The notes below the pieces were generated by a model. It worked only from the letters and a program-made list of their open reading frames with translations, did no database searches and was not told where the DNA came from. 64,000 nt of DNA, from positions 3,038,001-3,102,000 of the forward strand of contig JAKNDB010000103.1 in NCBI GenBank assembly GCA_024305405.1, read 5' to 3'. Shown in pieces: positions 26,426 to 39,620 of this stretch (positions within the stretch are counted from its first letter, which is position 1; each line of letters starts with the position of its first letter). The position numbers and the translations under genes are program-made. The stretch comes from Dirofilaria immitis. Its lineage: Eukaryota; Nematoda; Chromadorea; Rhabditida; Onchocercidae.

Positions 26426-29206
26426 TTAATGTGTAATCATAGTATATTGTTCTTCGAAGGTATCTGGAATTGCTTCATGTGGTGCTCGTTCGGGCATATA
26501 AGTACCATAAAGTATGGTACATATGAGCTGATTGTACATTGAATTTATTGGAAGTGCTACGTGATCGTATGCTATTGCATAATCATTTCGATCTGTAATA
26601 AAGATATTTATTAATTTATAAAAAATTATAATTGTATGAATTATTTAAGTCGATTAAATGATTAATGCTTTACTCTCTCTTTTAATTTCTAATTTATGTA
26701 TTTAATCTTAGAAAAGATGATTTGGATTCGAAAATTAAACGAATTTAAGCTCACGATACCAGTAATGTTAATTTATTGTTATCTTTTTACAATATCTTTG
26801 AAAAAGAATTGTTATTTTTTGAAAATTGTTCCTGTTATTTTACTTACTTTTATCTTGCAGTACTTGTAAATATAGCAAGAAATAAAAAAGTTATTTATTT
26901 TAAATCAACATAATATTGCAATAAAAAAAGGAATTATACAAGTCATTCTTCATTGAATTATTTTCTTAATTCTTTTTTCATTCTACAGTTTTTCGAATAA
27001 AAATTCCTAGATTATTATTTGAAAATTTTTTTATCAGGAAATGTTAATGTTAATTATCGTAAAAGAAAGTATAAAAGATTTATGTGATTTTAAATATGAT
27101 TAGATGTTTCAGGTTCATATTAGGAGATCGTTGGTATTTTCTGAAAATGATTCTGAAGCAAAAAAAAAAAGCTGGATAAAAGCGCTCTTATTACAAATAC
27201 TGCTTCGAGACATGCTAATGTAGATAAGGTATGTATGTTGTGTAGAAATTTCTGAGCGATAGTAATATAAGCCATTGAAAATATTAGTATTTTGAGAGAA
27301 TTCTCAATTCATTTTCTTGATCATATTTGCGAAATTCAGAATGACTTCTTAAAATTTTTCTATAATCTTTAAAATTCAATAATATAAGTAAGTATTCGTT
27401 ATTTTTGAAAATGGTCCTTGTAAAATGTAAATGATCTACGAAAGATATAAGTTAATCAAAATGCTCCTTACAACAGCCTTTTCCTAGTAATCCTTGCAAA
27501 TTTGAAAATGTAAAGCCAATAGCGACAATTGTTGAAAATAAATAGATAAAATCAATTTGTTGATAGAAAATACCATATGCAATACATAATACTGTTGCTG
27601 AACCTATCGAATAAAATAGGAATTTTCGGCGATTTCTGCCAACTTTTGGACAAATGAACTACAAAAAAAAATTTTCATTTTTTAAATTAATATTTTATTA
27701 TTTACAACTTTTATTTTAAATTTAATTTCAAAATTTGATAAAATTAAAGTTTGAAATATGTGAGATTATTTTAAATTTAATAATTTAATTTAATATTAAA
27801 TATGACGGCTTAGAATTTAAGATTTTTTTCTTTTTAATTATTAAAATTTAATAAATTATCATTTTATATGTAAAATGATGATAACCTCAACAACAAATGC
27901 TATCATTGCTGGTGAATAATATGGTGGTACAGGTAGAATAGGTTGTTGCCATTTCAAATATAATTGATGTGTACCTGCTCCAATGATAAATGATAATGCA
28001 AGAGCATAAAATCTTCGTTCGGCTAAACCAAATCTTTGCTAAAATTTTTCTTTTTTTTTATTTTTAAATTTAAATTTCAATTTAATTCATACATATATAG
28101 AAGATTTAGTATTAATTTTATATCAAAATAGTTTAAATTCCGTAATTTTATGGTTATATTTGATTATAAATTTACTTTAAAAAAAAAAAAAACAAATTTA
28201 AAATATTTTTCATTTTCAAAATTTTATTTTATTTTTTTTTATATACAAATGAATTATTTATTTACCATTGATGTTTTTTGATATAAAAGAATTGTTAATT
28301 TTGGTAATAAAATATGCAAAAAAATAAACAATAGTATAGTGCTTGTTGCAATCGTCGAGAGTATCACATGACCCATATAACTACTGGCAAAATCTTCACC
28401 ATAACATTTTGCACTGATAATAATATAATCCCAAAAATGATTGCTAAAAATATGCATATATATATAATTAAATTTAAACTTATTGAAATACATTTTAAGT
28501 TTTTATCAAATTATCAATTTTATTTTTATGTTAAATTTGAAATTTTGATAATATCTTTCTTTCCTTAAAATTTTGCAAAATAAATTTCTAATTTTGAAGT
28601 ATTTGATATTATGCAAATTTCAATTTTTATATTAACATAGCTTTCTTACTATATTGGTCAACTTAAAACTTATATATGTATGTTGAAGCAAGATGATAAA
28701 ATATGATAATATTTTAAGTTTATCATTCAAATATTAATTGATATCAACTGTAAGTGACGTCAACTTTTGGTAAAACTTATGTCAAAAGGTAAATTTCTCT
28801 TATGCCAAAATCATAGCTTGCCATCAAAAGATAGGCATATCATTTAGATATCAATTGATATTGTAAATGATTTTAGAAAGATTAAATTTAAAATTTCTAT
28901 TAAATTTAAAATCTCAATTCTATATATCAATTCCAGTATAGAATTTTTACATCATCAGAAACGAATAATCAAAATCAATCGGTACTGGTCGTAAATCGAA
29001 ACAATGTTGAAATTCGGTAATTGATGATTCGACAATATTTTTAGGAAGTTGAATAATTGTTATCATCCATGATTGAATCAATGCTTTGCCAAATTGATAA
29101 ATTATCAATGTACCGTCAAAATGATATCTTTGAAATCATTCAAATATATTTGTAAAACTTTTAATATCCATTTACTTCGTAGCAATTCTTTTGCACTGCT
29201 GCACAT
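26426..29206 (-). CDS. Multi-pass membrane protein, unrecognised family (copy A)
   Basis: Five minus-strand exons: 29206-28951, 28443-28266, 28038-27886, 27658-27472, 26592-26426. All junctions are in phase once one A is restored in the AAA at 29129-29131 (NDFK | RYHFDGTLIIYQFG). The corrected length is about 313 residues. The order is a hydrophilic N-terminus (MCSSAKELLRSKWILKVLQI), then helices containing VILSTIATSTILLFIFLHIL, YALALSFIIGAGTHQLYL, KFLFYSIGSATVLCIAYGIF and FIYLFSTIVAIGFTFSNLQG, then a cytoplasm-like tail ending EEQYTMITH. A repeated feature shared with copy B is the LAERR motif before the second helix and the SMYNQL motif near the end. I infer an integral membrane protein; no catalytic motif was seen and I do not recognise the family. 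The last exon ends tail-to-tail with the Lys-rich gene. Confidence 0.6.
27111..27230 (+). pseudogene. Partial copy of exon 1 of the Lys-rich orphan gene
   Basis: The sequence from GTTCATATTAGGAGATCGTT through the donor AGATAAGGTATGTATG closely parallels 24631-24752, including acceptor, ATG, coding part and donor. It is out of frame in an 11-A run as written. No copies of the later exons follow. It lies in the minus-strand membrane gene's intron between 26592 and 27472. Confidence 0.6.
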
Positions 29207-29628
29207 TGTTATCTTAATTTTAAATGATTTTGATGGAAAATAATAGAAAAAAATGATAATGCTAAATGATAAAATGATTTTATCACATAAAATTAATGAT
29301 AAATTGTTACAAAATAGAAATTGCACAAATAAATTTATCAAATATTTTCTCTAATCATACGAACATGTATTTATCTGCCATTATCAATGATCTAAAACAT
29401 ATACAATAATTGAAAATTGAATAATAAAAAGTTTCTTAGAAAATATTTATTTTAAAATGATAAAATTGATATGCAAATTTGTTTTTGTTGTTGTCAAGGC
29501 AAAGATTATTTAAATAATCGGAAATGTGTCAATATTTAATTCATTGTAATTTAACATTTGTTGAATGGCCGCTAAATTTTAATTTAATATTTTGCGTATT
29601 TCAATTGAAAAATGTAAGAAAAATTAAA

Positions 29629-30728
29629 ATGTCTGATAAACAAAAGAAAAATAAGACGAAGGAGAAGTGATAAAAGCATAAATTTTTATGTAAAATGATA
29701 ATTTAGTCAAAAAGAAATTTTGATAATTCTCGATTATTGAATGCGCTGATGAATTCTGGAATTGAAATCATTGATGAAATGATCGACCAGAATATGCGCG
29801 ATATTATTCAGATCAGTCAAGAAAGTTTAATCGATTCATTTAAATCAATGGAAACTGTTATTCGATAGTTCGTTTATCTCTTTACTTTTTAGAATTACTT
29901 CTATATTTAATAAACTATACTGATCAATCAATCAATTATTGATATTGGATATTCATTAATTAATTGATATCCTAATTAATGCAACTGATAAAAAATCTTC
30001 GAGGTAGCTACAAAGTTTTAGTCTGTTAAAATTTGAATATAAAAAAGGAGAATATTTGAAATAATAAATTATTCTATTTTGCAATAAAATGATATGAGTG
30101 TTATGGCAAGTTTTAATGTTATCATATCAGCAAGTTAAAACATTCGTAACACTTCATACACTGATAATATAATCAAAGCGAGAACGATAAAATTTGATAA
30201 ATTAAGCTAAACAAGTTAAACGATTAAAATTTATAGAAATTTCAATTTATTTCAAATTAGTTTTCAATTTGATACGTTTTATATTTTGCAGCAAATACAG
30301 TACTGATATTATCGAAGAAAGTTATATGCTTAAGGATGAAATTGTAATCTTTTTAATAACTTAAACATTAATTTATGGCCAAGGCTTAAAAATATCTGAT
30401 AACAATTTATCAAAATCAAATTGATAAATTACAAAAATGTCTTCTATTTACGCCTATTCCAAATTCATTCAATTTTACTTCTTGTATGGTGTTAGTTTTA
30501 AATTTTTTTGAAAATAATTCCATTTCATCCATTTGCTGCTTTATTAAATAAGAATCTAAAAAAAAAAAAGAAATTAATATTCTCGAGAATTATACATCCT
30601 AATAGATTGAAATGTATAATGAATTTATGATCGATAACATTTGTTATGATATTATCGATCAATATGAGAATATTGTAAATAATCAATTGATCATAAAATC
30701 ATTGAGCGTCAATGTTAGAGTAATATAA
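29629..30728 (+). CDS. Small helical hydrophilic orphan protein
   Basis: Four plus-strand exons: 29629-29666, about 29707 (or 29714)-29867, 30292-30343, 30606-30728. They encode roughly 120 residues. The start is MSDKQKKNKTKEK. Exon 2 carries RLLNALMNSGIEIIDEMIDQ and ISQESLIDSFKSMETVIR. Exon 3 carries YKYSTDIIEESYMLKDEI in phase. Exon 4 carries IEMYNEFMIDNICYDIIDQY and ends at TAA. The sequence is rich in acidic and hydrophobic residues with heptad-like spacing, so a coiled-coil or helical-bundle adaptor is likely. No family was recognised. The junction of exons 1 and 2 is out of phase if the first acceptor is used and in phase with the AAAAAG acceptor. The gene lies between two divergent membrane-protein paralogues. 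Confidence 0.45.
30419..30556 (-). other. Open exon-like stretch antisense to an orphan-gene intron
   Basis: The minus strand has a good acceptor (11 T then AG) and then reads SYLIKQQMDEMELFSKKFKT followed by NTIQEVKLNEFGIG, and ends at TGA or at a GTAAAT donor. It lies in the intron of the plus-strand orphan gene. It could be an upstream exon of copy A of the membrane gene or a small separate gene. I cannot tell which. Confidence 0.3.
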
Positions 30729-30990
30729 AAATCAATAAAACATTATGGAAATTTTTAAGAAACAAATAGAAGGAAATAAATAAATAAAAAAGAAAATTGA
30801 TAAAATCTAATTTCATATATAAATTTGCTTTGTAAATATTTGCATAAATTGGAATTTTTAATTATTAAAACTTTTCATAACTTAACCAAAAATAAATAAA
30901 TAAATAAATACTGCCATTACAATTCAGCTAATTTTAAAGCTTAAATTTATTTATTAAATAATAAAAAATAAATATGCAAATTAAGCAATG

Positions 30991-31520
30991 AACAAATATG
31001 CTAAATGAATCATATCATATTATCGTATTATATCATATCATATCATATTATATCATATCATATAATATAAATATGCAAATTAAACAATGAACAAATATGC
31101 TAAATGAATCATATCATATCATCGTATTATATCATATCATATCGTCGTATTTATATCATATCATATAATATAAATATGCAAATTAAACAATGAAGAAATG
31201 TGCTAAATGAATCATATCATATCATCGTATTATATCATATCATATCGTCGTATTTATATCATATCATATAATATAAATATGCAAATTAAACAATGAAGAA
31301 ATGTGCTAAATGAATCATATCATATCATCGTATTATATCATATCATATCGTCGTATTTATATCATATCATATAATATAAATATGCAAATTAAACAATGAA
31401 GAAATGTGCTAAATGAATCATATCATATCATATCATATAAATGTGCAGATTAAACAATGAACAAATATGCTAAATGAATCATATTATATTATATTATATC
31501 ATATCATATCGTATCATATC
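30991..31520. repeat. 103-bp tandem repeat array
   Basis: About five copies with a spacing of exactly 103 bases between ATATGCAAAT motifs at 31071, 31174, 31277 and 31380. Each unit ends in strings of ATCATATCAT and CGTCGTATTTATATC. The last unit is shortened. Confidence 0.92.
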
Positions 31521-31628
31521 ATATATATATTTATGCCAAGAAATATATGATATATGCCAAAAGGATAAAAAATATTAATTTAATAATTAAAATTTTAAAA
31601 ATTTAATTTTTCAAAAATTTATTTTTAG

Positions 31629-33532
31629 AAATCAATTTTGGGCAATTATAATTATAGCAGCAAAATGTTACGGTGAAATATTTGCAAATATATCATTTGG
31701 ATATTTTTATTATCATTATTATTGAGGAAGAAAATTCCATCCTTATTATTTATTTATATTTTAATGCCAATATTTGCATATTTATTAAATCAAAAAATTC
31801 CTATGGTAAAATTAAATTCTTCAATATACATATATATATATATATATATAGCTATTTGCTTAACCCTATTAATTAATTAACTAACTGATTAACTGCAATA
31901 ATTATTCATTCAGTTAGTTATATTATGATTAGTGATTTTATATCATGATTTTATATCATGATCATCCGACTAAATAATTGATTATATAGTTATATAAATA
32001 ATAATTAATAATTGATCATTTACTCGTAGATTATATTCTTGAGGAAGAAAATTTATACCCTTATCTTATAACTGATTATATAGTTATCAGTAACTGATTA
32101 AATAATTAATTAGTAAATGATTATAACTGATTATGTAATTAGTTATTAATCATTTTTTTCTTTTCTTACACTCATTTCTTTTTTAATTTATCAGATTGTA
32201 AGCATTCAAAGATAAGTATTATTTACTTATTAAAATGATTAAATGATTTTATGAAAAAAAAAAATTTTTTTTGAATTTAATTTTTAAAAATTTGACAAAA
32301 ACTTTCAAAAAAAAAGTTTTCATTTTTGGTTTTTTTTAACTTTGAAAATATTATTTATTATTATTTTAGAATAAAATTAGCTTAGCCGAAAGACGTTTGA
32401 TTGTATTGGCATTTTCATTTTGGATCGGTGCTTCGACACATTTCATTTTAATTAATTGGGATCTTGGCATAATTTCATCACCACCATTATATTCACCAAC
32501 ACTTGTTGCATTACTTTTGAAGTAAGATAAGATTAAGTTTTGATAAGGCGTAAGATAAGATTAAGTTTTGATAAGGCGTAAGATAAGATTAAGTTTTGAT
32601 AAGGTATAAGATAAGATTAAGTTTTGATAAGAATTTGTAAAGTTTATATTAAATTTTTATTTTTCTAATTATTTCTCTTTAAAGATTAAAGGATATATTT
32701 CAATGAAAAGAAAAAAAAAGGAAAATTAGCAAATGGAAATATTTTCAGTTCGTAGGTCCAATGATAGCGTATAATCGACCATTACTTTTACTCAATACTA
32801 TTGGTATTGCATCATGTGTATGCTTCACGTACGCTTATTATTATGCGTGTTTCACGTTTAAATATTTTTATACATCACTAATAGCAATTGCATCATCATT
32901 TTACAACATGCAACAACATCTTGCTGATCCAAAATTAGGTTTCGTTAATTTCTTTTTTTTTTGCTTTTTAATTTTATAAATTTCAATTTAAATTCGATTA
33001 CTTTTTTAAATAAATTAATAAATTTTTAAATCGAAAATTAAAATTGATACTATTAAATTAAATATTTTTTAAAATGCCTAATTAATTTAAAAATTATCAC
33101 TAAACATTTCGAATATATTTCATCTCATTTAAAATAATCACAATTATTATCATACGATAGATTTAAGAAATATCAAAAGATTATTGATTATTTATATTAT
33201 CAATTTTCAAGAAAAAGTTTAAAAATGCTTGATTCTCATAAATGTTTATTTTAATCTAATTACTTACTAATTAGGTTTGTAAATAATTAAGATCTTCAAA
33301 TAAACTTAAATGAAATTTGACGAAGAAAAAAAAAACATTATCTTTTAAATTTTTTTTTTTATGTCGTGGTGATATGAGTGAAGGTTATGTTTTACTTCCA
33401 ATTTATTCAATGTATAATCAATTATTGATAACACTATTATTTGGCCATTATCAATGGAATCGTAATTTGAATACGATTACGTCAAATACATTGGATGAAC
33501 AATATACCTTACTATTACAACAATTGCATTAA
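31629..33532 (+). pseudogene. Paralogue of the multi-pass membrane protein (copy B), damaged or incomplete
   Basis: Four plus-strand blocks match exons 2-5 of copy A in order: 31629-31805, 32370-32521, 32749-32938, about 33361-33532. Matches include FWAIIIIAAKCYGE (copy A FWDYIIISAKCYGE), SLAERRLIVLAFSFWIGAST, PPLYSPTLVALLLK, FYNMQQHLADPKLG and LPIYSMYNQLL. The intron positions agree with copy A. Problems: no match to exon 1 was found upstream. Block 1 needs a frame change near 31700. The donor after LLLK is AAG|TAAG with a G apparently missing. No AG acceptor is visible before the last block. Two of these could be sequencing deletions, but together they suggest a decaying or unusually spliced copy. 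It is oriented head-to-head with copy A. Confidence 0.5.
32523..32632. repeat. 28-bp tandem repeat, 4 copies
   Basis: TAAGATAAGATTAAGTTTTG repeats at 32523, 32551, 32579 and 32607, in an intron of copy B. Confidence 0.95.
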
Positions 33533-34619
33533 TAATTTATAAAAATTGAAAATATAAGAAATTTGAAATGGATAAATATAAAATTAAATAAAATAATTCA
33601 AAATAGAAATATGTATACAAAGAAAAAAAACAAAATATGATAAACAATGAATTACATATAATATTAATATTATTCAATTATTGATTAATTTAAAAAAAAA
33701 AATATGCCTATATCTATAGGCGAAGGAAGAAAAAAGGAATTGAATTAAAAGGAATTGAAATTAAAAATCTATTATTAAAATACAAATTATTCATTACTAA
33801 ATGAATTATTATTTATTATATTTTTTTTAAAAATTAAAGAATAAATAAATTTGATTAAAAAAAAGTTATATTAAATAAGAATATATAATTCGATTTTTTT
33901 TCATTTATTGAAATATGATTATAACATAAATTATCACTGAAAAAGTGTTAATTAATTAATTAATTAATTAGCTATAATAGAAGTATCGAAATGATTAGAA
34001 ATAATCGATTTTATAAGGAAATTTTTAAAAGTAATTCATTTCATTGATCTTATCCTTAGCAATAGTATATGATCAAATAAATCAAATTTAATCCATTCAT
34101 TTTTGTTACATCAAATAAGATATCAATTATAATTGATCTTTATAATTATGATAAAATAAGTCATGTTTGATCAATCATTCCGGATCATTTCAAATAAACA
34201 AGATTAAGTACAGAATCAAAAATACGGATAATCTCAAGAGCTAATCAATACAGATCATTTGTTGCATAAAAGAAGCAGATGAAATATAAAAATCGATAAA
34301 ATAAAATCTTTTTCAAAAATCAAATGATCATTTTATCATTATTGATTAAAATCACAATATTATACGATTGATCGTTGAGTATGGATCGATCGTTAGCGGA
34401 CATATTCTGCATATTATTGCAATTTCAACTTGCATTTAAAATTTGTGCTGCAAAAAAAAATGCATGCTATTGTGAAATATTGCAATGCAATGCAATTCTA
34501 TCAGCTGCATGCCAAAATTGATTAATCATTTTTCTTCAACGATGAAAGCAACTGGCATATTTTGTCGTGCTGTGTTGCTATCGCATGCGCGTGCATTATT
34601 ATTGCATCGTGCAGAAATA
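33533..34619. other. Intergenic, upstream of the ketosamine kinase
   Basis: AT-rich with no exon seen. A small island of higher GC from 34380 to 34620 precedes the kinase start and contains in-frame upstream ATG codons (first at 34485). It could be the 5' UTR and promoter. Confidence 0.5.
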
Positions 34620-35363
34620 ATGGATGCAATTAAAATTGAACTTAATCTTAGTACCATCGAGGAATTTCGATCATATTTTAGTGGTGGATGTATTAATCGA
34701 TCGAAAGCATATAGGACTGATAAATATGGTGATATATTTGTGAAATTTAATGATAACAATAAGGTTAGCATTTTAATTATCTGTATCTTTTATTGTTTAT
34801 TTATTTTTTTTGTTTGTTATTATTTTTTGACACTATTGATTAATTTTCTTGTTTATTTGTTTATTCTTTGTAAAATCAGTTTTAAAATTCATTTTTTATT
34901 TATAATCATAAGATTGTTTACTTTTTCTCATTTATTTATTTATTCCTTTAATTATCATCTTAAGATTGTTTACTTTTTCTTATTTATTTATTTTATCCAT
35001 CGTTTTGAGATTGTTTACTTTTTCTCGTTTATTTATTTATTTCTTTAATTATCATCTTAAGATTGTTTATTTTTTCTCATTTATTTATTTAGTTATCGTC
35101 TTAAGATTGTTTACTCTTACTTGTTTATTTATTTTTATTTATCTAAAGATTGTTTACAACTATACAAATGCTATTATTTTCAGAGTGTAGGAAATCAATT
35201 AAATGTAAATTTTCTTTTTTTTTTAAAGTTTTGATTTCATCAAAACTTTATTTTAAATAAAATTTTAATGATTAAAATATTGTATTAAATTATAAATTAA
35301 CAAATGTCTTCTTTCTAATTAGTAATTTATTATTTATTTACTTAATTATATATACAAATAATA

Positions 35364-35403
<40 letters not shown>

Positions 35404-38400
35404 TCATTATAATATTTGATTGATTGAAATTAATGAAAAGATCAGAAAATGTTAAAATTGCAATTTTTATAAAAATTTGATAATTTCAAAATTATCAAAA
35501 TTATCAGGCTCCCGAAATGTTTGATGGCGAAATTGCAAGTTTACAAGCGATATTAGATACGAATACAATTCAGTACCAAAACCAATTAAGGTAGTATCTG
35601 TATTTATACTTCCTATCGATGAATTATTTGAAAAAAAAAGAAATTCATAAAAGGTTTTATTTCATCAAATTTTTTTTGCTAGACTTTTTCATATTCCAAA
35701 TCGTGTAATTAATTATCGATTTGATTATTTAATTATGTAAGTAATTAATTCTGATAATAGAAATTATGATCAATTTTTGCTATCAGTTATAATAGTTTTT
35801 TTTCCTTTTCTATTTCATATGATACTAATCTTTTATTAGTTCGAAAATAGTAATTAATGAAAGAGTTGGATTAGTTTAATGACCGATTCATTAACCTATT
35901 CCAGGTGATATTGAATAGGGTCATTTTTGACATTAATTGTTATTTCATTTCTCGATGATATATACTACATTAAATATGTTGGCATTATTAATCTTGAATA
36001 TGCATTATTAATCTCGAAAAAATTCGTAGACCAATAATATTAGAATTTAGACGATGAATAACTGATTGATTGATTGACTGATTGATTAATTGATTGATTG
36101 CGGTTTATTGATCATTGTTAATCATATAAATTTTGGTACTAATTTTTAGAGATTTTCGATAGGTAATGATTGTTGCTTAGCAATGGAATTCTTGGATATG
36201 CGTGGTCCATCAGATTCTGAAAAGCTTGGTACCAGTATTGCGAAGTTTGATATTTTCTTCTATTCTAAATAAACATTTTTACTTATCTTTGAAATAAATT
36301 AATAAAATTATTTTATTTCAAATAATATTTTTAGTTAATGATATCTAAATTTGCATAATGAAGAAATGAAAGATTGATTTGCTTTATCATTTAGTATCAT
36401 TTCTTTAAAAAATAAACTTTGTATCGAATAATATTAATTCCGAGGAAATAAAGTTGAATGATGCAACATTGTTATCAATTAAATGAGTCTTATCAATTTA
36501 ATGAGTATTTTTTTTGTTATAAGAAGGGAGAATTTGTTCAAATTTAAAATAATAGTTTTTATTGATTTCTAAGAAAAGAAATATTCTCGAAGGTATTAAA
36601 TGCTTCTTTCTGAAATATTCAAGATTGCTAAGGATAAGTGAGATTTATTTGCAAAACGCTATTAAGAAAAATTGATAATAGATCATAAAAATGATAAAAG
36701 AGCTCTTAGTTATCAATATTGATAATAACTGAAAATATTTTAAGATTTGAATTAAATTAAACAAATAACTAAATATCATTTTATAATTAAAAGCATTTTA
36801 TAAAACTTACTGATAAATATTTCAGATTGCATTTGCATAATAAATCTTTAATGGAAGCAAATAAAAATGCTCAATCAACAATTGGTAGTACTGATAAGCA
36901 ATCAAAACCAATTGAGAAATTCGGTTTTCATATACTTACATATAGTGGATATTGTCCACTTATAAATGATTGGTCTGATAATTGGGTGTTAAGTTTTTTT
37001 CTCTTTCGTTTTTTCCTTATACATTCTTGACATTTCTAAAAAAAAAAAATTAAAATGGATCAAAAGATTACAATCGAAAATAGCGAACAATTATTATTAT
37101 TTTTTGAAGATAAAATTTTTGTTAAGAAGAAATATTGATTGATCAATATTTTCTTAATCATTTATTTGATAAAACATATTTTTGTATATGTGAAAGAAAT
37201 ATTGATTGATCAATATTTTCTTAATCATTTGTTTGATATAATATATTTTAGTATATATGAAAATATAATTAAACATTAATCAGATATGATTAGATACAAA
37301 GAATTATGGAAAAAGAAAATATAAAATTTTTTTTAATTTTAGGAATTTTATTCGCAGAATCGTTTGAAGAAAGTTATTGATATCATTGTTGAGGTATTGT
37401 ATTTTATGATTATTTGATAATTTTTTATGATAGCTTATTTCATTTTCTGTAAAACAGACATTAGATATATAATTTTGATAAAAAAAATGAATTTTTCATT
37501 TCAGAAAACGGGTGATCGAGAATTGTTAACATTATGGCCACAATTGGAACGAAAAATTCCGGAATATTTTAAAGATTGTGATATATATCCATGTTTATTA
37601 CATGGTGATTTATGGTCTGGAAATTATTCATTTACGAAGGATGGTCCAGGTTAACCTAATAACTTTTTCCTGTAAAATGATTCATTTAATTGTTAATTTA
37701 AATCTAATCTTTAATCCAAAATATAACTGATAGTGTAATTTTCCGATCATATTACAATAGACTTTTTGGCTTATTTAATTAAATTAATTTAATATTTAAA
37801 AAGACAAGGTGAGTGTTTTTTTTTTTGAAATTTTTCCAATTTATAGTAATATTCGATCCAGCATCATTTTATGGACATAGCGAATATGAATTTGGAATTT
37901 TAACAATGTTCGGTGGCTTTGATCGAGCTTTTCATACAGCTTATCATAAATTGATACCACAAACTGCAGGATTTACTGACCGTGTACTTCTTTATCAACT
38001 TTTTCATCATTTGAATCATTGGTTAGCATTTTTTTTTGTGATCTAATTTTTATCTCTTTTATGATAAAAATAAATTTTAAACTTTGTTATATCAAAAGAT
38101 AGGCAATAAAAATATTTATAATTTATACTTTTCATGATTTGTTGATGATGAAATTACAATTCTTTAATTTTTAAATCGAAATAAAATTTCGATTAAATAT
38201 ATGCCGAAAAGTTTTATAGCAATTTATCAACATATTTATCATTTGTTAATCGATAATTTATTATAAGTAAATTATAATTTATTATAAGTAAATTAAACCA
38301 AGAAATAAAACTATTCAATTATTCGGTAAATAATTATTATGCAAATATTAGAAATGAAATTATACTACTATTAAGAATGTCAAGAGAATATTAAATAATA

Positions 38401-38794
38401 TTTGATTATAATTTTGATCCAAAAATAACAAAATATTGATAATTTTTAAGAATTCATAAATTTCAAAATTATTATCAATTAACAAATTAAATTTTAATTT
38501 TATCACTAAATATGATAGATGATGATTTATGACAGATTAATATTTATTTATTTTTTTTACTATAAATTTTTGATTATATCCTATTTATGCAAAGAAGAAG
38601 TTTATCATTCTTACATATGTGATAATGATAATGATTTTAGGATGTTCTTTAGAAAAGTTATTAAAGGAAATTATCATTATTGATCGATCCTATTTCAATT
38701 ACTTTTTTATCATTGATTTTTGCTTTTTTGCAGGAATCATTTTGGTGCTGGTTATAAACCAGGCGCATTAAGGTTAATGCGAAAACTTTCATAA
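34620..38794 (+). CDS. fn3k: Fructosamine/ketosamine-3-kinase
   Basis: Phosphorylates the 3-OH of Amadori adducts (fructosamine, ribulosamine) on proteins so that they break down; cytosolic protein-repair enzyme of the aminoglycoside-phosphotransferase fold. There are eight exons: 34620-34763, 35508-35590, 36150-36244, 36826-36985, 37343-37393, 37505-37649, 37847-38021, 38734-38794. They give about 304 residues (human FN3K has 309). N-lobe features are [20 protein letters not shown] with the phosphate-loop region, FVKFN with the ATP-binding Lys, and [12 protein letters not shown] with the matching Glu. The catalytic loop is [10 protein letters not shown]. The metal-binding [13 protein letters not shown] follows, and the end is [13 protein letters not shown] chose the ATG at 34620 because [10 protein letters not shown] aligns with the family start; an in-frame ATG at 34485 would add 45 residues. 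Exon 2 needs one base near 35570 to read VPKPIK. Intron 1 holds a ~50-bp tandem repeat. Confidence 0.92.
34905..35155. repeat. ~50-bp tandem repeat in kinase intron 1
   Basis: About five copies of a unit with TTAAGATTGTTTACTTTTTC followed by TCATTTATTTATTTATT, spacing roughly 47-60 bases. Confidence 0.85.
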
Positions 38795-38842
38795 AAGGAA
38801 TGCAAAATGTCGAAAATTTTTGACGAGAAAAAACGAAGGAAA

Positions 38843-38848
38843 AATAAA
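38843..38848 (+). promoter_or_regulatory. Candidate polyadenylation signal of fn3k
   Basis: AATAAA lies 49 bases after the kinase stop codon. The hexamer is not specific in such AT-rich DNA. Confidence 0.35.
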
Positions 38849-38924
38849 CATTATTGCTTATAATATTTAAATTTTGTGAAAAAAAAAGAAAAACATAAAT
38901 TCATTCAAATTGCTTCCTAAACTT

Positions 38925-39140
38925 ACATCTTTAATGAAATGAAAATTCTCGAGAAAAAAAAATAAAAACAAACAAAGAAAATAATTCGATTCGAAGCATA
39001 CAAGAAATTGACATCTTTAATGAAATGAAAATTCTCGAGAAAAAAATATAAACAAACAAAGAAAATAATTCGATTCGAAGCATACAAGAAATTGACATCT
39101 TTAATGAAATGAAAATTCTCGAGAAAAAAATAAAAAAGTA
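38925..39140. repeat. ~85-bp tandem repeat, 2.5 copies
   Basis: ACATCTTTAATGAAATGAAA recurs near 38925, 39011 and 39095, with AATAATTCGATTCGAAGCAT in each unit. Open frames on the minus strand here are products of the repeat. Confidence 0.9.
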
Positions 39141-39588
39141 ATTCAATTCGAAATATAAACAAAATTGATGATGCAATTGTTCGAATTGAATTACTTCAGA
39201 ATTTTGCTATAATTTGTTGGAAGAAATGATCGTCGAATAGATAAATAATAAGCAATTGTATAAAATAGTAAGAAATATGAATTATCCTTTAACTTATCTT
39301 TTCTTCTTTTTCTTTGCATTTCCATTATTTTTCTTTATTTTACATTTTCTATAATTTCTTATAAGCTATATGTTATATAGTAATTTATTGCGATACAAAA
39401 ATTTATTTTTTCCTCCTATAAGTTTGCTAAATAAAAGTTTATTAATTTGAACTTTGTTGTTTTTAGCAACAAATTATTGCTTTCATCAATTTATAAATTT
39501 GATAGAATTAATTCAAATAGTTTAATTAATTTCAACTTGAATGTAAACATAATCAAAACAAACTTCTCAATTATTATTATCGCTATTA

Positions 39589-39620
<32 letters not shown>

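Noticed and set aside
30991..31520. CRISPR-like array of regular repeats
   Set aside because: Units are contiguous satellite copies without unique spacers, in a eukaryotic genome.
34485..34619. Longer N-terminus for the ketosamine kinase from the ATG at 34485
   Set aside because: The family starts near [10 protein letters not shown]; the extra 45 residues have no counterpart. A targeting extension cannot be excluded.
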